Shown: in pieces, positions 53,490 to 62,137 of the stretch
Layout: every line of letters begins with the position of its first letter
Position numbering within the stretch: position 1 is the stretch's first letter
Translations under genes and position numbers: made by a program
Assembly: GCA_030446775.1 (NCBI GenBank)
Contig: JAUJMQ010000002.1
Location: 1 to 64,000, forward strand
Source: Egibacteraceae bacterium
GTDB taxonomy: Bacteria > Actinomycetota > Nitriliruptoria > Euzebyales > Egibacteraceae
Direction: 5' to 3'
DNA: 64,000 nt
The notes under the pieces: generated by a model
The model's input: the letters and a program-made list of their open reading frames with translations, nothing else
What the model was told of the DNA's origin: nothing
Databases searched by the model: none

Positions 53490-54479
53490 GTGGACACACA
53501 GCCGCAGACCTCCGCCGCGGGCACTCCGGCCGTGGAGGTCGGCGCGGCGGAGCGCGGGAGCCGCTCGCGGATGGACCTCGGCGGCCGCTCACGTCCCGGC
53601 GAGCGCACCATCCTCGCGGTCCTGGCGCTGTGCGGGGCGTTGTCGATCTTCACCACGGTCGGAATCATCGTCGTGCTCATCGGTGAGGCGAGCGCGTTCT
53701 TCCGCCACGTCCCCTTGCGCGACTTCCTGACCGGGACGGAGTGGACGCCGCAGGCGGGCCTGGAACGCGGCAGCTTCGGGGTGCTGCCCCTGCTCAACGG
53801 CACCCTGCTCGTCACGGCCATCGCGCTGCTCGTCGCCGTCCCCCTCGGGCTCGGCGCGGCGATGTACCTGTCGGAGTACGCGCCCGAGCGCGTGCGCAAG
53901 CTCCTCAAGCCCTCGCTCGAAGTCCTCGCCGGCGTGCCGACGATCGTGCTCGGCGTGTTCGCCCTCAACATCGTCACGCCCGCTCTGCGCGGCGTGCTCG
54001 GAGCGGCGGGGATCGAGGTCGACTTCTTCAACGCCCTCAGCGCCGGCCTCGTCATGGGCGTGATGATCATCCCGACCGTCGCGTCGCTGTCAGAGGACGC
54101 GATGTCGGCGGTGCCGCGGGGGTTGCGTGAGAGCGGCTACGGCCTCGGCGCGACGAAGCGTCAGGTCGCCGTGCGGGTCGTGCTGCCCGCAGCGCTGTCC
54201 GGGGTCGTCGCGGCGATCATCCTGGGTCTGGGCCGCGCGATCGGCGAGACGATGATCGTCGCGGTCGCCGCCGGCAACCTGCCGACCATCACGTTCGACC
54301 CGACGAACCAGGTCCAGACCATGACCGCCTACATCGTGCAGACCGTCGGCGGCGAGGCGCCACGCGGCACGGTGAAGTACCAGTCGATCTTCGCCATCGG
54401 GTCGCTGCTGTTCGCGATCACCTTCCTGCTCAACGTCGCCGCGCAGCGCTTCGTCCGGCGCTTCCGCGAGGTGTACTGA
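53490..54479 (+). CDS. pstC: Phosphate ABC transporter permease PstC
   Basis: 329 residues, six membrane helices. After an N-terminal polar stretch: TILAVLALCGALSIFTTVGIIVVLIGEASAFF, LPLLNGTLLVTAIALLVAVPLGLGAAMYLSEYAPERVRKLLKPSLEVLAGVPTIVLGVFAL, the permease EAA loop SEDAMSAVPRGLRESGYGLGATKRQVAVRVVLPAALSGVVAAIILGLGRAIGETMIVAVAAG. The start is GTG 53490; the ATG at 53488 is out of frame. The stop overlaps pstA (TGATG). Confidence 0.95.
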   Translation: MDTQPQTSAAGTPAVEVGAAERGSRSRMDLGGRSRPGERTILAVLALCGALSIFTTVGIIVVLIGEASAFFRHVPLRDFLTGTEWTPQAGLERGSFGVLPLLNGTLLVTAIALLVAVPLGLGAAMYLSEYAPERVRKLLKPSLEVLAGVPTIVLGVFALNIVTPALRGVLGAAGIEVDFFNALSAGLVMGVMIIPTVASLSEDAMSAVPRGLRESGYGLGATKRQVAVRVVLPAALSGVVAAIILGLGRAIGETMIVAVAAGNLPTITFDPTNQVQTMTAYIVQTVGGEAPRGTVKYQSIFAIGSLLFAITFLLNVAAQRFVRRFREVY

Positions 54480-55387
54480 TGGGGGTCGCAACGCCGGAGC
54501 GCACCGTGCGTAAGGCGCTGGGCGAGCTGCAGCGACCCGCCGAGCGCAAGACCAAGGAGCGGGTCTTCCGCTTCCTGCTGTTCGCCGCGACCGTCGTCGG
54601 GGTCGTCGTGCTGGGCGTCCTCATCGTCAGCGTCGCCATCGACGGCGTCCCGCGCATCAACTCGACGTTCTTCACGAACTACTACAGCCGCTTCCCTGAG
54701 AGGACCGGCATCCGGTCCGGGCTGACGGGGACGCTGTCGCTGATGGTGCTCACCGCCTCGTTCTCGTTCCCGATCGGGGTGGGCGCGGCGATCTACCTGG
54801 AGGAGTTCGCTCCGAAGAACCGTCTGACCGACCTGCTGGAGGCGAACGTCTCCAACCTCGCCGGCGTGCCGTCGGTCGTGTACGGGCTGCTCGGCGCGGC
54901 GGTGTTCGTCTACCTGCTCGACTTCGGGCGAAGCTTGCTGGCAGCTTCGCTGGCGCTTTCGCTGCTGATCCTGCCGGTCATCATCGTCGCCGGACGTGAG
55001 TCGATCCGCGCCGTGCCGCAAGCGATCCGCCAGGGTGGTCTGGCCCTGGGCGGGACACCGTGGCAGGTTGCGTCGCGGCAGGTGCTGCCCGCCGCGATGC
55101 CCGGTATCCTCACCGGCACCATCCTGGCGCTGTCGCGGGCGATCGGTGAGACCGCCCCCATCCTCGTGGTGGGTGCGGCGTTCACGCGGCGCGCCGACAA
55201 CGTACCGTGGGAGCCGCTGGACTCCTTCACGGCCCTGCCGATCCAGATCTTCCAGTTCGTCAGCAACTTCCAGGAGGAGTTCCGTGTCGACGCCGCCTCG
55301 GCCGGGATCGTCGTCCTCCTCGTGGTGCTGTTGCTCATGAACTCCGCGGCGATCCTGCTGCGCAACCGGTACTCCAGGAGATGGTGA
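54479..55387 (+). CDS. pstA: Phosphate ABC transporter permease PstA
   Basis: 302 residues. Membrane permease half with [96 protein letters not shown], the EAA loop [63 protein letters not shown], and a final helix [21 protein letters not shown] 54479 overlaps the pstC stop and its own stop overlaps pstB, so the three are translationally coupled. Confidence 0.95.
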   Translation: MGVATPERTVRKALGELQRPAERKTKERVFRFLLFAATVVGVVVLGVLIVSVAIDGVPRINSTFFTNYYSRFPERTGIRSGLTGTLSLMVLTASFSFPIGVGAAIYLEEFAPKNRLTDLLEANVSNLAGVPSVVYGLLGAAVFVYLLDFGRSLLAASLALSLLILPVIIVAGRESIRAVPQAIRQGGLALGGTPWQVASRQVLPAAMPGILTGTILALSRAIGETAPILVVGAAFTRRADNVPWEPLDSFTALPIQIFQFVSNFQEEFRVDAASAGIVVLLVVLLLMNSAAILLRNRYSRRW

Positions 55388-56268
55388 TGGACAGAGCTCG
55401 GACCGCAGCCGCGCCGGCCGAGGCGCCCGCGGCTCACCGCACGGGCGTCGCCGTGGAGCACGCCGAGCAGCGCCCCCCGTCCGACGGCGAGGCGGTGTTC
55501 GCCGTGCGCGACCTGACCGTGTCCTACGGCTCCAACCCCGCCATCGTCGATGTGACCATGGAGATCCGCCGCGGCGAGATCACCGCGCTCATCGGCCCCT
55601 CCGGCTGCGGCAAGTCGACGTTCATCCGCTGCTTCAACCGGATGAACGACCTCATCCCCACCGCGCGCGTCCGCGGCGAGATCACCTACCACGGCGTGGA
55701 CCTGTACGGCAAGGGCGTCGACCCGGTCGAGGTGCGCCGGCGCGTCGGGATGGTGTTCCAGAAGCCCAACCCGTTCCCGAAGTCGATCGCGGACAACATC
55801 ACCTTCGGGCCCAAGGTCACGGGCATGAAGTTCGACCCCGACGAGATCGTGGAGCGCAGCCTCAAGCGCGCCGCGCTGTGGGACGAGGTGCGCAACAAGC
55901 TCGACGACAGCGCGTACAGCCTGTCGGGAGGCCAGCAGCAGCGGCTGTGCATCGCCAGGGCGATCGCGGTGGACCCGGACGTCATCTTGATGGACGAGCC
56001 CTGCTCGGCGCTGGACCCGATCGCCACGGGGCGCATCGAGGACCTCATGCGCGAGCTGCAGGAGCGCTACACGATCATCATCGTGACCCACAACATGCAG
56101 CAGGCGGCCCGGGTGTCGGACCGCACCGCCTTCTTCACCGCCGAGGTGGAGTCCGAGGAGAACGACCACCGCTTCGGCCGGCTCGTCGAGTACGACCTGA
56201 CCGAGAACATCTTCAAGAACCCCCAGGACTCCCGCACCGAGGACTACGTCACCGGCCGCTTCGGCTGA
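55387..56268 (+). CDS. pstB: Phosphate ABC transporter ATP-binding protein PstB
   Basis: 293 residues from ATG 55387, with AGGAG 6 bases upstream; ATG 55381 is an in-frame alternative. Seen: Walker [34 protein letters not shown]-loop [16 protein letters not shown] signature [21 protein letters not shown], Walker [24 protein letters not shown], and H-loop [25 protein letters not shown] and [11 protein letters not shown] are specific to PstB. The N-terminal 35 residues are an extra Ala-rich extension. Last gene of pstSCAB. Confidence 0.96.
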   Translation: MDRARTAAAPAEAPAAHRTGVAVEHAEQRPPSDGEAVFAVRDLTVSYGSNPAIVDVTMEIRRGEITALIGPSGCGKSTFIRCFNRMNDLIPTARVRGEITYHGVDLYGKGVDPVEVRRRVGMVFQKPNPFPKSIADNITFGPKVTGMKFDPDEIVERSLKRAALWDEVRNKLDDSAYSLSGGQQQRLCIARAIAVDPDVILMDEPCSALDPIATGRIEDLMRELQERYTIIIVTHNMQQAARVSDRTAFFTAEVESEENDHRFGRLVEYDLTENIFKNPQDSRTEDYVTGRFG

Positions 56269-56279
56269 GCCGGCGGGAC

Positions 56280-56285
56280 TATCCT
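56280..56285 (+). promoter_or_regulatory. -10 box TATCCT, leaderless-type
   Basis: TATCCT ends 6 bases before ATG 56292 of the aminotransferase gene, showing that this gene has its own promoter and is not simply part of the pst transcript. Confidence 0.5.
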
Positions 56286-56291
56286 CCCGGC

Positions 56292-57479
56292 ATGTCCGTT
56301 GTCGAGTCGCCGGCCCCCACCGCCGCGGCGCTGACCGACGCCGAGGTCGCCGCCTGGCGTCGGCGGTTCCCCACGACGGCGCGGTGCACGTATCTGATCA
56401 ACAACTCGCTGGGCGCGATGCCGGCGACGGTCCCCCACTCGCTGGCGGTCTTTGCGCGGCTGTGGGAGACCAAGGGCGTCGAGGCCTGGCACGACGACTG
56501 GCTGCCTGAGGTCCGCGCCGTCGCGGAGCTGCTCGAAGGGCTGCTCGGTGCCCCCGCCGGCAGCGTCGTCGTCCACCAGAACGTCGCGACGCTGGCGTCG
56601 ATGGTGCTGTCGACCCTTGACGTCGACCGCGCCCGGGACCGGGGCCGCGACACCGTCGTCATGCTCGACAGCGAGTGGCCGTCGCACGGCTACCTGCTGG
56701 AGGGCTACCGCTCCCGCGGCGTGCGGGTCGAGATCGTGCCGACCGACGGCGTGCACGTCGACACCGGGCGCCTGCTGGCAGCCATCGACGAGCGGACGCT
56801 GTTCGTCCCCGTCAGCCACGTGCTGTTCCGCAGCTCGTTCATCAACGACGTGGCCGCCGTCTGCGCCCGCGCCCGCGAGGTCGGCGCCGTGACGATGGTC
56901 GACGGCTACCACGCCGTCGGCCACATGCCCGTCGACGTCACGGCGATCGGCTGTGACTTCTACGTGGGCGGCAGCGTGAAGTGGCTGTGCGGCGGGCCCG
57001 GCGTGGGCTACCTGTTCACCTGTCCGGAGCGGCGCGACGACCTCGCGCCGCGCGAGGTCGGCTGGCTCGGCCACGCGCGGCCCTTCGGCTTCGAGCCGCA
57101 GTGGGAGCCCGCCGAGGGCGCGATGGGCTGGCTCGGGGGAACCCCCGCGATGCCGGCGCTGTACTCGGCCCGCGAGGGCTACAAGGCGATCACCGAGGTC
57201 TCGCCGGCCCGGGTGCGGGCGACCTCACGCCGGCTGACGGCGCGCCTGGTCTCCGGTGCGCTCGAGCGCGGCATCGAGGTTCGCAGCCCGGTCGACGGCG
57301 ACCGCCGGGCGGGCTCGGTGACGCTGTTCCTGGGCGACGACACCGAGGCAGCCAGCCGGCGGCTGATCGACGCGGGGATCATCGTGGACTACCGCCCGCG
57401 CGCCGGCATCCGCGTCGGCGCGCACTTCTTCAACACCCTCGACGAGTGCGACGCCCTGCTGGACGCCGTCAGCTTCTGA
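56292..57479 (+). CDS. Class V aminotransferase (kynureninase / cysteine-desulfurase-like fold)
   Basis: 395-residue PLP enzyme. Seen: TYLINNSLGAMPATVPHSLAVFARLWETKGVEAWHDDW near the N-terminus (kynureninase-like), VHQNVATLASMVLSTLD, MVDGYHAVGHMPVDVTAIGCDFYVGGSVKWLCGGPGVGYLFTCPE with the PLP-binding lysine in GGSVKWLCG, and a small domain ending VDYRPRAGIRVGAHFFNTLDECDALLDAV. The pattern is closest to kynureninase and isopenicillin-N-epimerase-like proteins. No kynurenine genes are near, so the substrate is unknown. Its last 11 bases overlap the convergent phoU. Confidence 0.88.
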   Translation: MSVVESPAPTAAALTDAEVAAWRRRFPTTARCTYLINNSLGAMPATVPHSLAVFARLWETKGVEAWHDDWLPEVRAVAELLEGLLGAPAGSVVVHQNVATLASMVLSTLDVDRARDRGRDTVVMLDSEWPSHGYLLEGYRSRGVRVEIVPTDGVHVDTGRLLAAIDERTLFVPVSHVLFRSSFINDVAAVCARAREVGAVTMVDGYHAVGHMPVDVTAIGCDFYVGGSVKWLCGGPGVGYLFTCPERRDDLAPREVGWLGHARPFGFEPQWEPAEGAMGWLGGTPAMPALYSAREGYKAITEVSPARVRATSRRLTARLVSGALERGIEVRSPVDGDRRAGSVTLFLGDDTEAASRRLIDAGIIVDYRPRAGIRVGAHFFNTLDECDALLDAVSF

Positions 57480-58155
57480 CCGTCGGCGAGTTCGACGCGA
57501 GCTCGATGCGCCGGCCCGTCACCGCGAAGTGGACCTGCTCGCCGATGTCGACGGCGTGGTCGCCGAGGCGTTCGAGGTAGCGCGCGACCAGCACCATCCG
57601 CATCGCCCAGTCGAGCCGCTCCTCGTCGGTCGCCGCCAGCCGCACGAGCCGGGCGAACAGGCCCTTGTTGAGCTGGTCGAGCGGCTCGTCGAGCTGCGGC
57701 AGGCTGAACACGAGCTCGAGGTCACGGCGCGAGAAGGCGTCCAGGGAGCGGGCGATCACCCGGCGGGCGTGCCCGCCCATCTCCTGCAGCTGCGCCGTGA
57801 GCTCGGGGTCGTCGGTGAACTCCTCGACGAGCAGCACGAACTTGGCGATGTTGACGCACAGGTCGCCCATGCGCTCCAGGTGGACGTTCATGTGCAGGAA
57901 CGCCGCCAGCAGGCGCAGCTCGCTGGCGACCGGGCTCTGCAGCGCGATGGTGGTGAGCACACCCTCCTCACAGGCGTTGTAGAGGGCGTCGAGGCGGTCG
58001 TCGGAGCGGATGACCTCGTGGGCCGCCGAGACGTCGCGGCGGACGAGCGCCTCCATGGACGCCGACAGCATGTCGAGCACCCGCGTGCCCATCGTCAGCA
58101 GGTCGTCCTCGAGCTCGGCGAGACGGTCACGGTACTCGCGGCGAAGCTTGGGCAT
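57469..58155 (-). CDS. phoU: Phosphate transport system regulatory protein PhoU (second copy)
   Basis: 228 residues with two clear PhoU repeats: RREYRDRLAELEDDLLTMGTRVLDMLSASMEALVRRDVSAAHEVIRSDDRLDALYNACEEGVLTTIALQSPVASELRLLAAFLHMNVHLERMGDLCVNIAKF and VIARSLDAFSRRDLELVFSLPQLDEPLDQLNKGLFARLVR ... MVLVARYLERLGDHAVDIGEQVHFAVTG. ExxxD metal motifs (LERMGD, LERLGD) are intact in both. It is a better match to classical PhoU than the copy at 47842. Divergent from the PhoB/RegX3-type regulator, whose promoter sits in the 68-base gap. Confidence 0.94.
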   Translation of the reverse strand: MPKLRREYRDRLAELEDDLLTMGTRVLDMLSASMEALVRRDVSAAHEVIRSDDRLDALYNACEEGVLTTIALQSPVASELRLLAAFLHMNVHLERMGDLCVNIAKFVLLVEEFTDDPELTAQLQEMGGHARRVIARSLDAFSRRDLELVFSLPQLDEPLDQLNKGLFARLVRLAATDEERLDWAMRMVLVARYLERLGDHAVDIGEQVHFAVTGRRIELASNSPTVRS

Positions 58156-58211
58156 TCGAGCGCTGCCTGTTCGGTGGGGAAGGTGGAGTCCGATCCTACG
58201 AGCCGCCTCCC

Positions 58212-58217
58212 TACACT
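58212..58217 (+). promoter_or_regulatory. -10 box TACACT, leaderless-type, before the response regulator
   Basis: TACACT ends 6 bases before ATG 58224. No ribosome site lies between. Confidence 0.55.
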
Positions 58218-58223
58218 TGCGTC

Positions 58224-58910
58224 ATGCCCAAGATCCTGGTGGTGGAGGACGAGCCTGCGCTCGTCGACGCGCTCGAGTACGGCCTGTCCGCCGAAGGTTT
58301 CGAGGTCACGACGTCCACCGATGGCGGCGAGTCGCTGCGGCTGTTCGAACGGGAGCGACCCGACCTCGTGCTGCTCGACCTCATGCTGCCCGGCATGTCC
58401 GGGACCGAGGTCTGCAAGCGGATCCGCGCCAGCAGCCCCACGCCGATCATCATGCTCACGGCCAAGGACTCCGAGATCGACAAGGTCGTGGGGCTGGAGC
58501 TCGGCGCCGACGACTACGTCACCAAGCCGTTCTCCATGCGCGAGCTCGCCGCCCGCGTCCGCGCCGTCCTGCGACGCGGCGGCGAGTCGGACCTGCCCGA
58601 CACCGGCGCACCGCTGGAGATGCTGGGCGTGCGCATGGATTCCGAGCGCTACGAGGTGACCGCGCGCGGGCAGGCCGTCGAGCTGCCGCCCAAGGAGTTC
58701 GCGCTGCTCGAGCTGCTGCTGCGCAACGCGGGACGCGTCCTGACCCGCGACGTGATCATCGACCGGGTCTGGGGCGGCGACTACGTCGGCGACACCAAGA
58801 CCCTCGACGTCCACATCAAGCGGCTGCGCAGCCGCATCGAGCCCGACCCGCACGACCCGCGCCTGATCCTCACCGTCCGCGGGGTGGGCTACAAGTTCGC
58901 CGACTCATGA
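58224..58910 (+). CDS. OmpR/PhoB-family response regulator (RegX3/PhoP-like)
   Basis: 228 residues. Receiver (about 1-118): ILVVEDEPALVDALEYGLSAEGFEV, phospho-acceptor in DLVLLDLMLPGMSG, conserved threonine in IIMLTAKDSE, lysine in DDYVTKPFSMRELAARV. Winged-helix output (about 130-226): LPPKEFALLELLLRNAGRVLTRDVIIDRVWGGDYVGDTKTLDVHIKRLRSRIEPDPHDPRLILTVRGVGYKF. The linkage to phoU and pst makes it the probable phosphate regulator (inference). The kinase gene follows. Confidence 0.95.
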   Translation: MPKILVVEDEPALVDALEYGLSAEGFEVTTSTDGGESLRLFERERPDLVLLDLMLPGMSGTEVCKRIRASSPTPIIMLTAKDSEIDKVVGLELGADDYVTKPFSMRELAARVRAVLRRGGESDLPDTGAPLEMLGVRMDSERYEVTARGQAVELPPKEFALLELLLRNAGRVLTRDVIIDRVWGGDYVGDTKTLDVHIKRLRSRIEPDPHDPRLILTVRGVGYKFADS

Positions 58911-58968
58911 CCGCGGCCGGCTTGCCGCGGCGCGCAGCGCGCCGTGGCCGGAGGCGGCCGGCGCAGCC

Positions 58969-60271
58969 GTGCGCGCCCGGCTAGCGCTCGTCGTCGCGGC
59001 CGCGGTCGCCGCCGCGATGCTCGGTGGGTCCGCCACCCGCCCCGTCGCGCTGGCCGGCGGGCTCGTGTTGGGCACGGTCGCGGCGCTCGTCGTGGCCGCC
59101 GGGCTGCGGCGGCGCACCGAGCGCGTCGCCGCGGCGCTGCAGCGCCTCACCGGCGGCGCCACGGCCGGGCCGGGCGCCGACGGCCTGCCGCCGCGGCTGG
59201 ACGCGGCGCTGCGCGCGGCGGGCGCGGCACTGGACGAGCGCCGCCGCCGCCTCGCCGAGGAGCGCGACCGCGCCGAGCGCCTGCTGGAGAGCCTTCCGAC
59301 CGCCATCCTGCTGTTCGGGGAGGCCGGCATGTCCTATGCCAACCCGCCCGCGCGGCGGTTGTTCGGCGTCTCGCGCAGCGAGTCGCGCACACCGCTGCAG
59401 GTCCTGGGGGTGCAGGGCCTCGCCGGTGCGGTCGTCGAGGCGCGCGAGACCGGCCACTCCGTGGACGTGGAGGTCACCCGCGACGAGCGCGAGCTCGTCG
59501 GCCGGGCGTCGCGCACCGACCCCGACACGGTCGCGCTGGTCGTGTCCGACCTCACCGAGTCCCGCCGCCTGGAGGCCGTCCGCCGCGACTTCGTCACGAA
59601 CGCCTCCCATGAGCTCAAGACGCCGGTCGCCGGCATGCAGGCGCTCGCGGACTCGCTCGTGCTCGCCGTGGACCGCGACCCCGACCGCGCCCGCACGATG
59701 CTGCGCCGGTTGCAGCACGAGGCCGTGCGACTCGCCCAGCTCGTGCGCGACCTGCTGGACCTCGCGCGGCTGGAGGAGTCCGCCGCGGAGTCGGGGCGCC
59801 GGCGCGTCGACCTCGCCGAGGTCGCTCGCAACCAGGTCCAGGCGCTGTCCGGGCTCGCCGAGGAACGCGGCGTCACCCTGCGCGTCACAGGCGCGACGTC
59901 GGCACCGCTGGTCGCGCTGCCCGGAGACGTCCGCCTCATCGTGGCGAACCTCGTGGAGAACGCGGTGCGCTACAACCGTCCCGGAGGCACGGTCACCGTC
60001 ACGGTGCGCCGGCAGCCGGCGCACGTCGTGCTCGAAGTCATCGACGACGGCATCGGCATCCCGGAGGCGGACCGGGACCGCGTGTTCGAGCGGTTCTACC
60101 GGGTCGACAAGGGCCGCAGCCGCGCCGCCGGCGGCACCGGCCTGGGCCTGTCGATCGTGCGCCACGCCACCGCCCGCCACGGCGGTGACGTCACGATGCG
60201 CAGCATCCTCGGCGAGCTCGACGTTCCGCGTCGTGCTCCCCGTGGAAGGATCGCCGCCGAGCCGGCGGTGA
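58969..60271 (+). CDS. PhoR/SenX3-like sensor histidine kinase, frameshifted at the 3' end
   Basis: About 434 residues. Two N-terminal membrane helices (LALVVAAAVAAAMLGGS, ALAGGLVLGTVAALVVAAGL) with no large periplasmic sensor, then a PAS-like region (RLLESLPTAILLFGEAGMSYANPPARRLFGVS), the phospho-histidine in FVTNASHELKTPVAGMQALADSL, N box LVENAVRYN, and G boxes DDGIGIPEADRDRVFERFYRVDKGRSRAAGGTGLGLSIVRH. The track ORF runs on to 60495 in the wrong frame; a shift near 60216 (ctcggcgag/ctcgacg) restores the usual kinase ending STFRVVLPVEGSPPSRR-stop at 60271. The lack of a periplasmic domain fits sensing through PhoU-Pst. Start GTG 58969 is the first good one; an earlier start in the 58-base gap cannot be excluded. 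Confidence 0.9.
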
Positions 60272-60282
60272 ACAGGGAGGCC

Positions 60283-61386
60283 ATGGCAGCGGGGAACGGC
60301 TCCGGACACGGGCACGGCTCCGGGCACGGGCACGATCACCGGCATCGATCCGGACCTGCTGGGCCACCGCCGCGCCGTGCGGGCGATCTGGGTGTCGGTG
60401 GCCGGGCTCGGCGCGACGGCGGTGTTCCAGCTGGTCATCGTCTCGCTCAGCGGGTCGGTCGGGCTGTTCGCCGACGCGCTGCACAACCTCGGTGACGTGG
60501 CGGGCACGTTCTCGCTGCTGCTGGCCTTCTCGCTGTCGCGGCGCGCGGCCAGCGACACCTATCCCTACGGCTGGCGCCGCGCGGAGGACCTCGCCGGCCT
60601 GCTCATCGTGCTGGCGATCGCCGTCTCGGCCGGTCTGGCCGGGTGGGACTCGATCCGGGCGCTGGCGGGGGAGCGCCACGAGATCACCGCCGTGCCGCTG
60701 GCCTTCGCCGCGGCGGTCGCGGGGATCGTCGGCAACGAGGCGGTCGCGCGCTACAAGATCCGCGTCGGCCGCGAGATCGACTCGGCGTCGCTGGTCGCCG
60801 ACGGTCAGCATGCGCGTACCGACGGGCTGGCCTCCGCCGCCGCCGCCGCCGGCATCGCCGGTGCCGCGCTGGGCTTGCCGGTGGCCGACCCGATCGCCGG
60901 TCTGGTGATCACCGCGGGGATCGTCTGGATCCTGTTCGACGTCGGGCGCGACGTCCTGCGCCGCAACATGGACGCCGTGGAACCCGGCCTCGTGCCGCGC
61001 ATCCGGACCGCCGCCGGGCAGGTTGACGGCATCCTCGGCGTCCACGACGTGCGCGCTCGCTACCTGGGACGGACCCTGGCGGTGCAGCTCCACGCCGACG
61101 CCGACGCGGCTCTGACGCTGGGAGGGCGCACGCCCTCGCCGAGGAGGTGCGCCACCGGGTCGTGCACGAGATCCCCAGGGTCGCCGCCGTCGACGTCCAT
61201 CTCGACCCGGCGGGCGACGACGCCGCCCACGCAACGACCGCCCACCACTTCGCCGGCGACGACGCGGCCCTGGTCGCCTCGCTCTCCGCCGGCGGGGCGG
61301 GCCAACCCCACGTCCATGGCGGACACGGCGGACGCGGCGGCCGCGGCGGCCATGATCGACGTGATCGACATGATGGACATGGCTGA
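60283..61386 (+). CDS. Cation diffusion facilitator transporter with His-rich ends, frameshifted
   Basis: Zn/Co/Mn-type efflux transporter. ATG 60283 starts the His-rich N-terminus MAAGNGSGHGHGSGHGHDH; the frame must change near 60340 to reach IDPDLLGHRRAVRAIWVSVAGLGATAVFQLVIVSLSGSVGLFADALHNLGDVAGTFSLLLAFSLSRR. The metal site is HNLGD in TM2 (family HxxxD) and the second site DGQHARTDGLASAAAAAG in TM5. After ADAALTLG a further change near 61125 gives AHALAEEVRHRVVHEIPRVAAVDVHLDPAGDDA and a second His-rich tail (HVHGGHGGRGG ... HDGHG-stop). The track shows it falsely fused to endonuclease III. Confidence 0.88.
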
Positions 61387-62134
61387 CCCGGCTGGCGTGA
61401 CCGGCACGCCTCCCGCCGGCCCGGCGGAGCCGACGCGGCGCAGCGGCAAGACCGTGCGGGCGCCGCTCATCACGGCGCGGCTGCACGAGGCCTACGACGG
61501 CGGCGTCGTGGAGCTGGACTGGACCACGCCCTTCGAGCTGCTCATCGCCACGATCCTGTCGGCGCAGTCGACCGACAAGAAGGTCAACGAGGTCACCAAG
61601 ACCCTGTTCGCAAAGTACCGCGGGCCCGCCGACTACCTCGCGGTCGACGAGGCCGAGCTCCAGCGCGACCTGTACCCCACGGGCTTCTACCGCCAGAAGA
61701 CGCGCAGCGTCCGAGGGGTGTGCCAAGCGCTGCTGGACCGCTACGGCGGCGAGGTGCCGCTGCGGATGGCCGACCTCATCACGCTTCCGGGCGTGGCGCG
61801 CAAGTCCGCCAACGTCGTTCTCGGCGCCGCCGCGCCCGACGCCAACCGCGCCGACCCGGACGCGGGCATCGCCGTGGACACGCACGTCAAGCGGCTGTCG
61901 CGGCGGTTCGCGTTCACACGCCACGACGACCCGGTCAAGATCGAACGTGACCTCATGCGCCTGCTGCCGCGCCACCAGTGGCCGACGGCGAGCCTCACGA
62001 TCATCCTGCACGGCCGTCGCGTGTGCGACGCGCTGCGCCCCCGGTGCGGCGACTGCGTCGTGGAGCAGCTGTGCCCGTCGTCGCAGCTCGTCGGCCGTCG
62101 TGACCTCGCCGGTCAGGCCCGCGGCCTGGGCTGA
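61379..62134 (+). CDS. nth: Endonuclease III (DNA glycosylase/AP lyase)
   Basis: 251 residues from ATG 61379, overlapping the CDF stop. Removes oxidised pyrimidines and nicks abasic sites. Seen: PFELLIATILSAQSTDKKVNEVTKTLFAKY, GFYRQKTRSVRGVCQALLDRYGGEVPLRMADLITLPGVARKSANVVLG (helix-hairpin-helix with catalytic lysine), VDTHVKRLSRRFAF with the catalytic aspartate, and the 4Fe-4S motif CDALRPRCGDCVVEQLC (C-X6-C-X2-C-X5-C). An N-terminal Pro/Thr-rich extension of about 25 residues precedes the core. The start is inferred from overlap; methionines further upstream exist in frame. Confidence 0.95.
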   Translation: MADPAGVTGTPPAGPAEPTRRSGKTVRAPLITARLHEAYDGGVVELDWTTPFELLIATILSAQSTDKKVNEVTKTLFAKYRGPADYLAVDEAELQRDLYPTGFYRQKTRSVRGVCQALLDRYGGEVPLRMADLITLPGVARKSANVVLGAAAPDANRADPDAGIAVDTHVKRLSRRFAFTRHDDPVKIERDLMRLLPRHQWPTASLTIILHGRRVCDALRPRCGDCVVEQLCPSSQLVGRRDLAGQARGLG

Positions 62135-62137
62135 CCG

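Noticed and set aside
58969-60495. Histidine kinase with a 75-residue Gly/His-rich C-terminal extension
   Set aside because: The extension is the start of the CDF gene read after a frameshift. The next frame gives a normal kinase ending at 60271.
60377-62134. ORF suggesting a CDF transporter-endonuclease III fusion
   Set aside because: The join exists only because a frameshift near 61125 pushes the CDF reading into the nth frame. The correct CDF frame ends at 61386 and nth has its own start at 61379.
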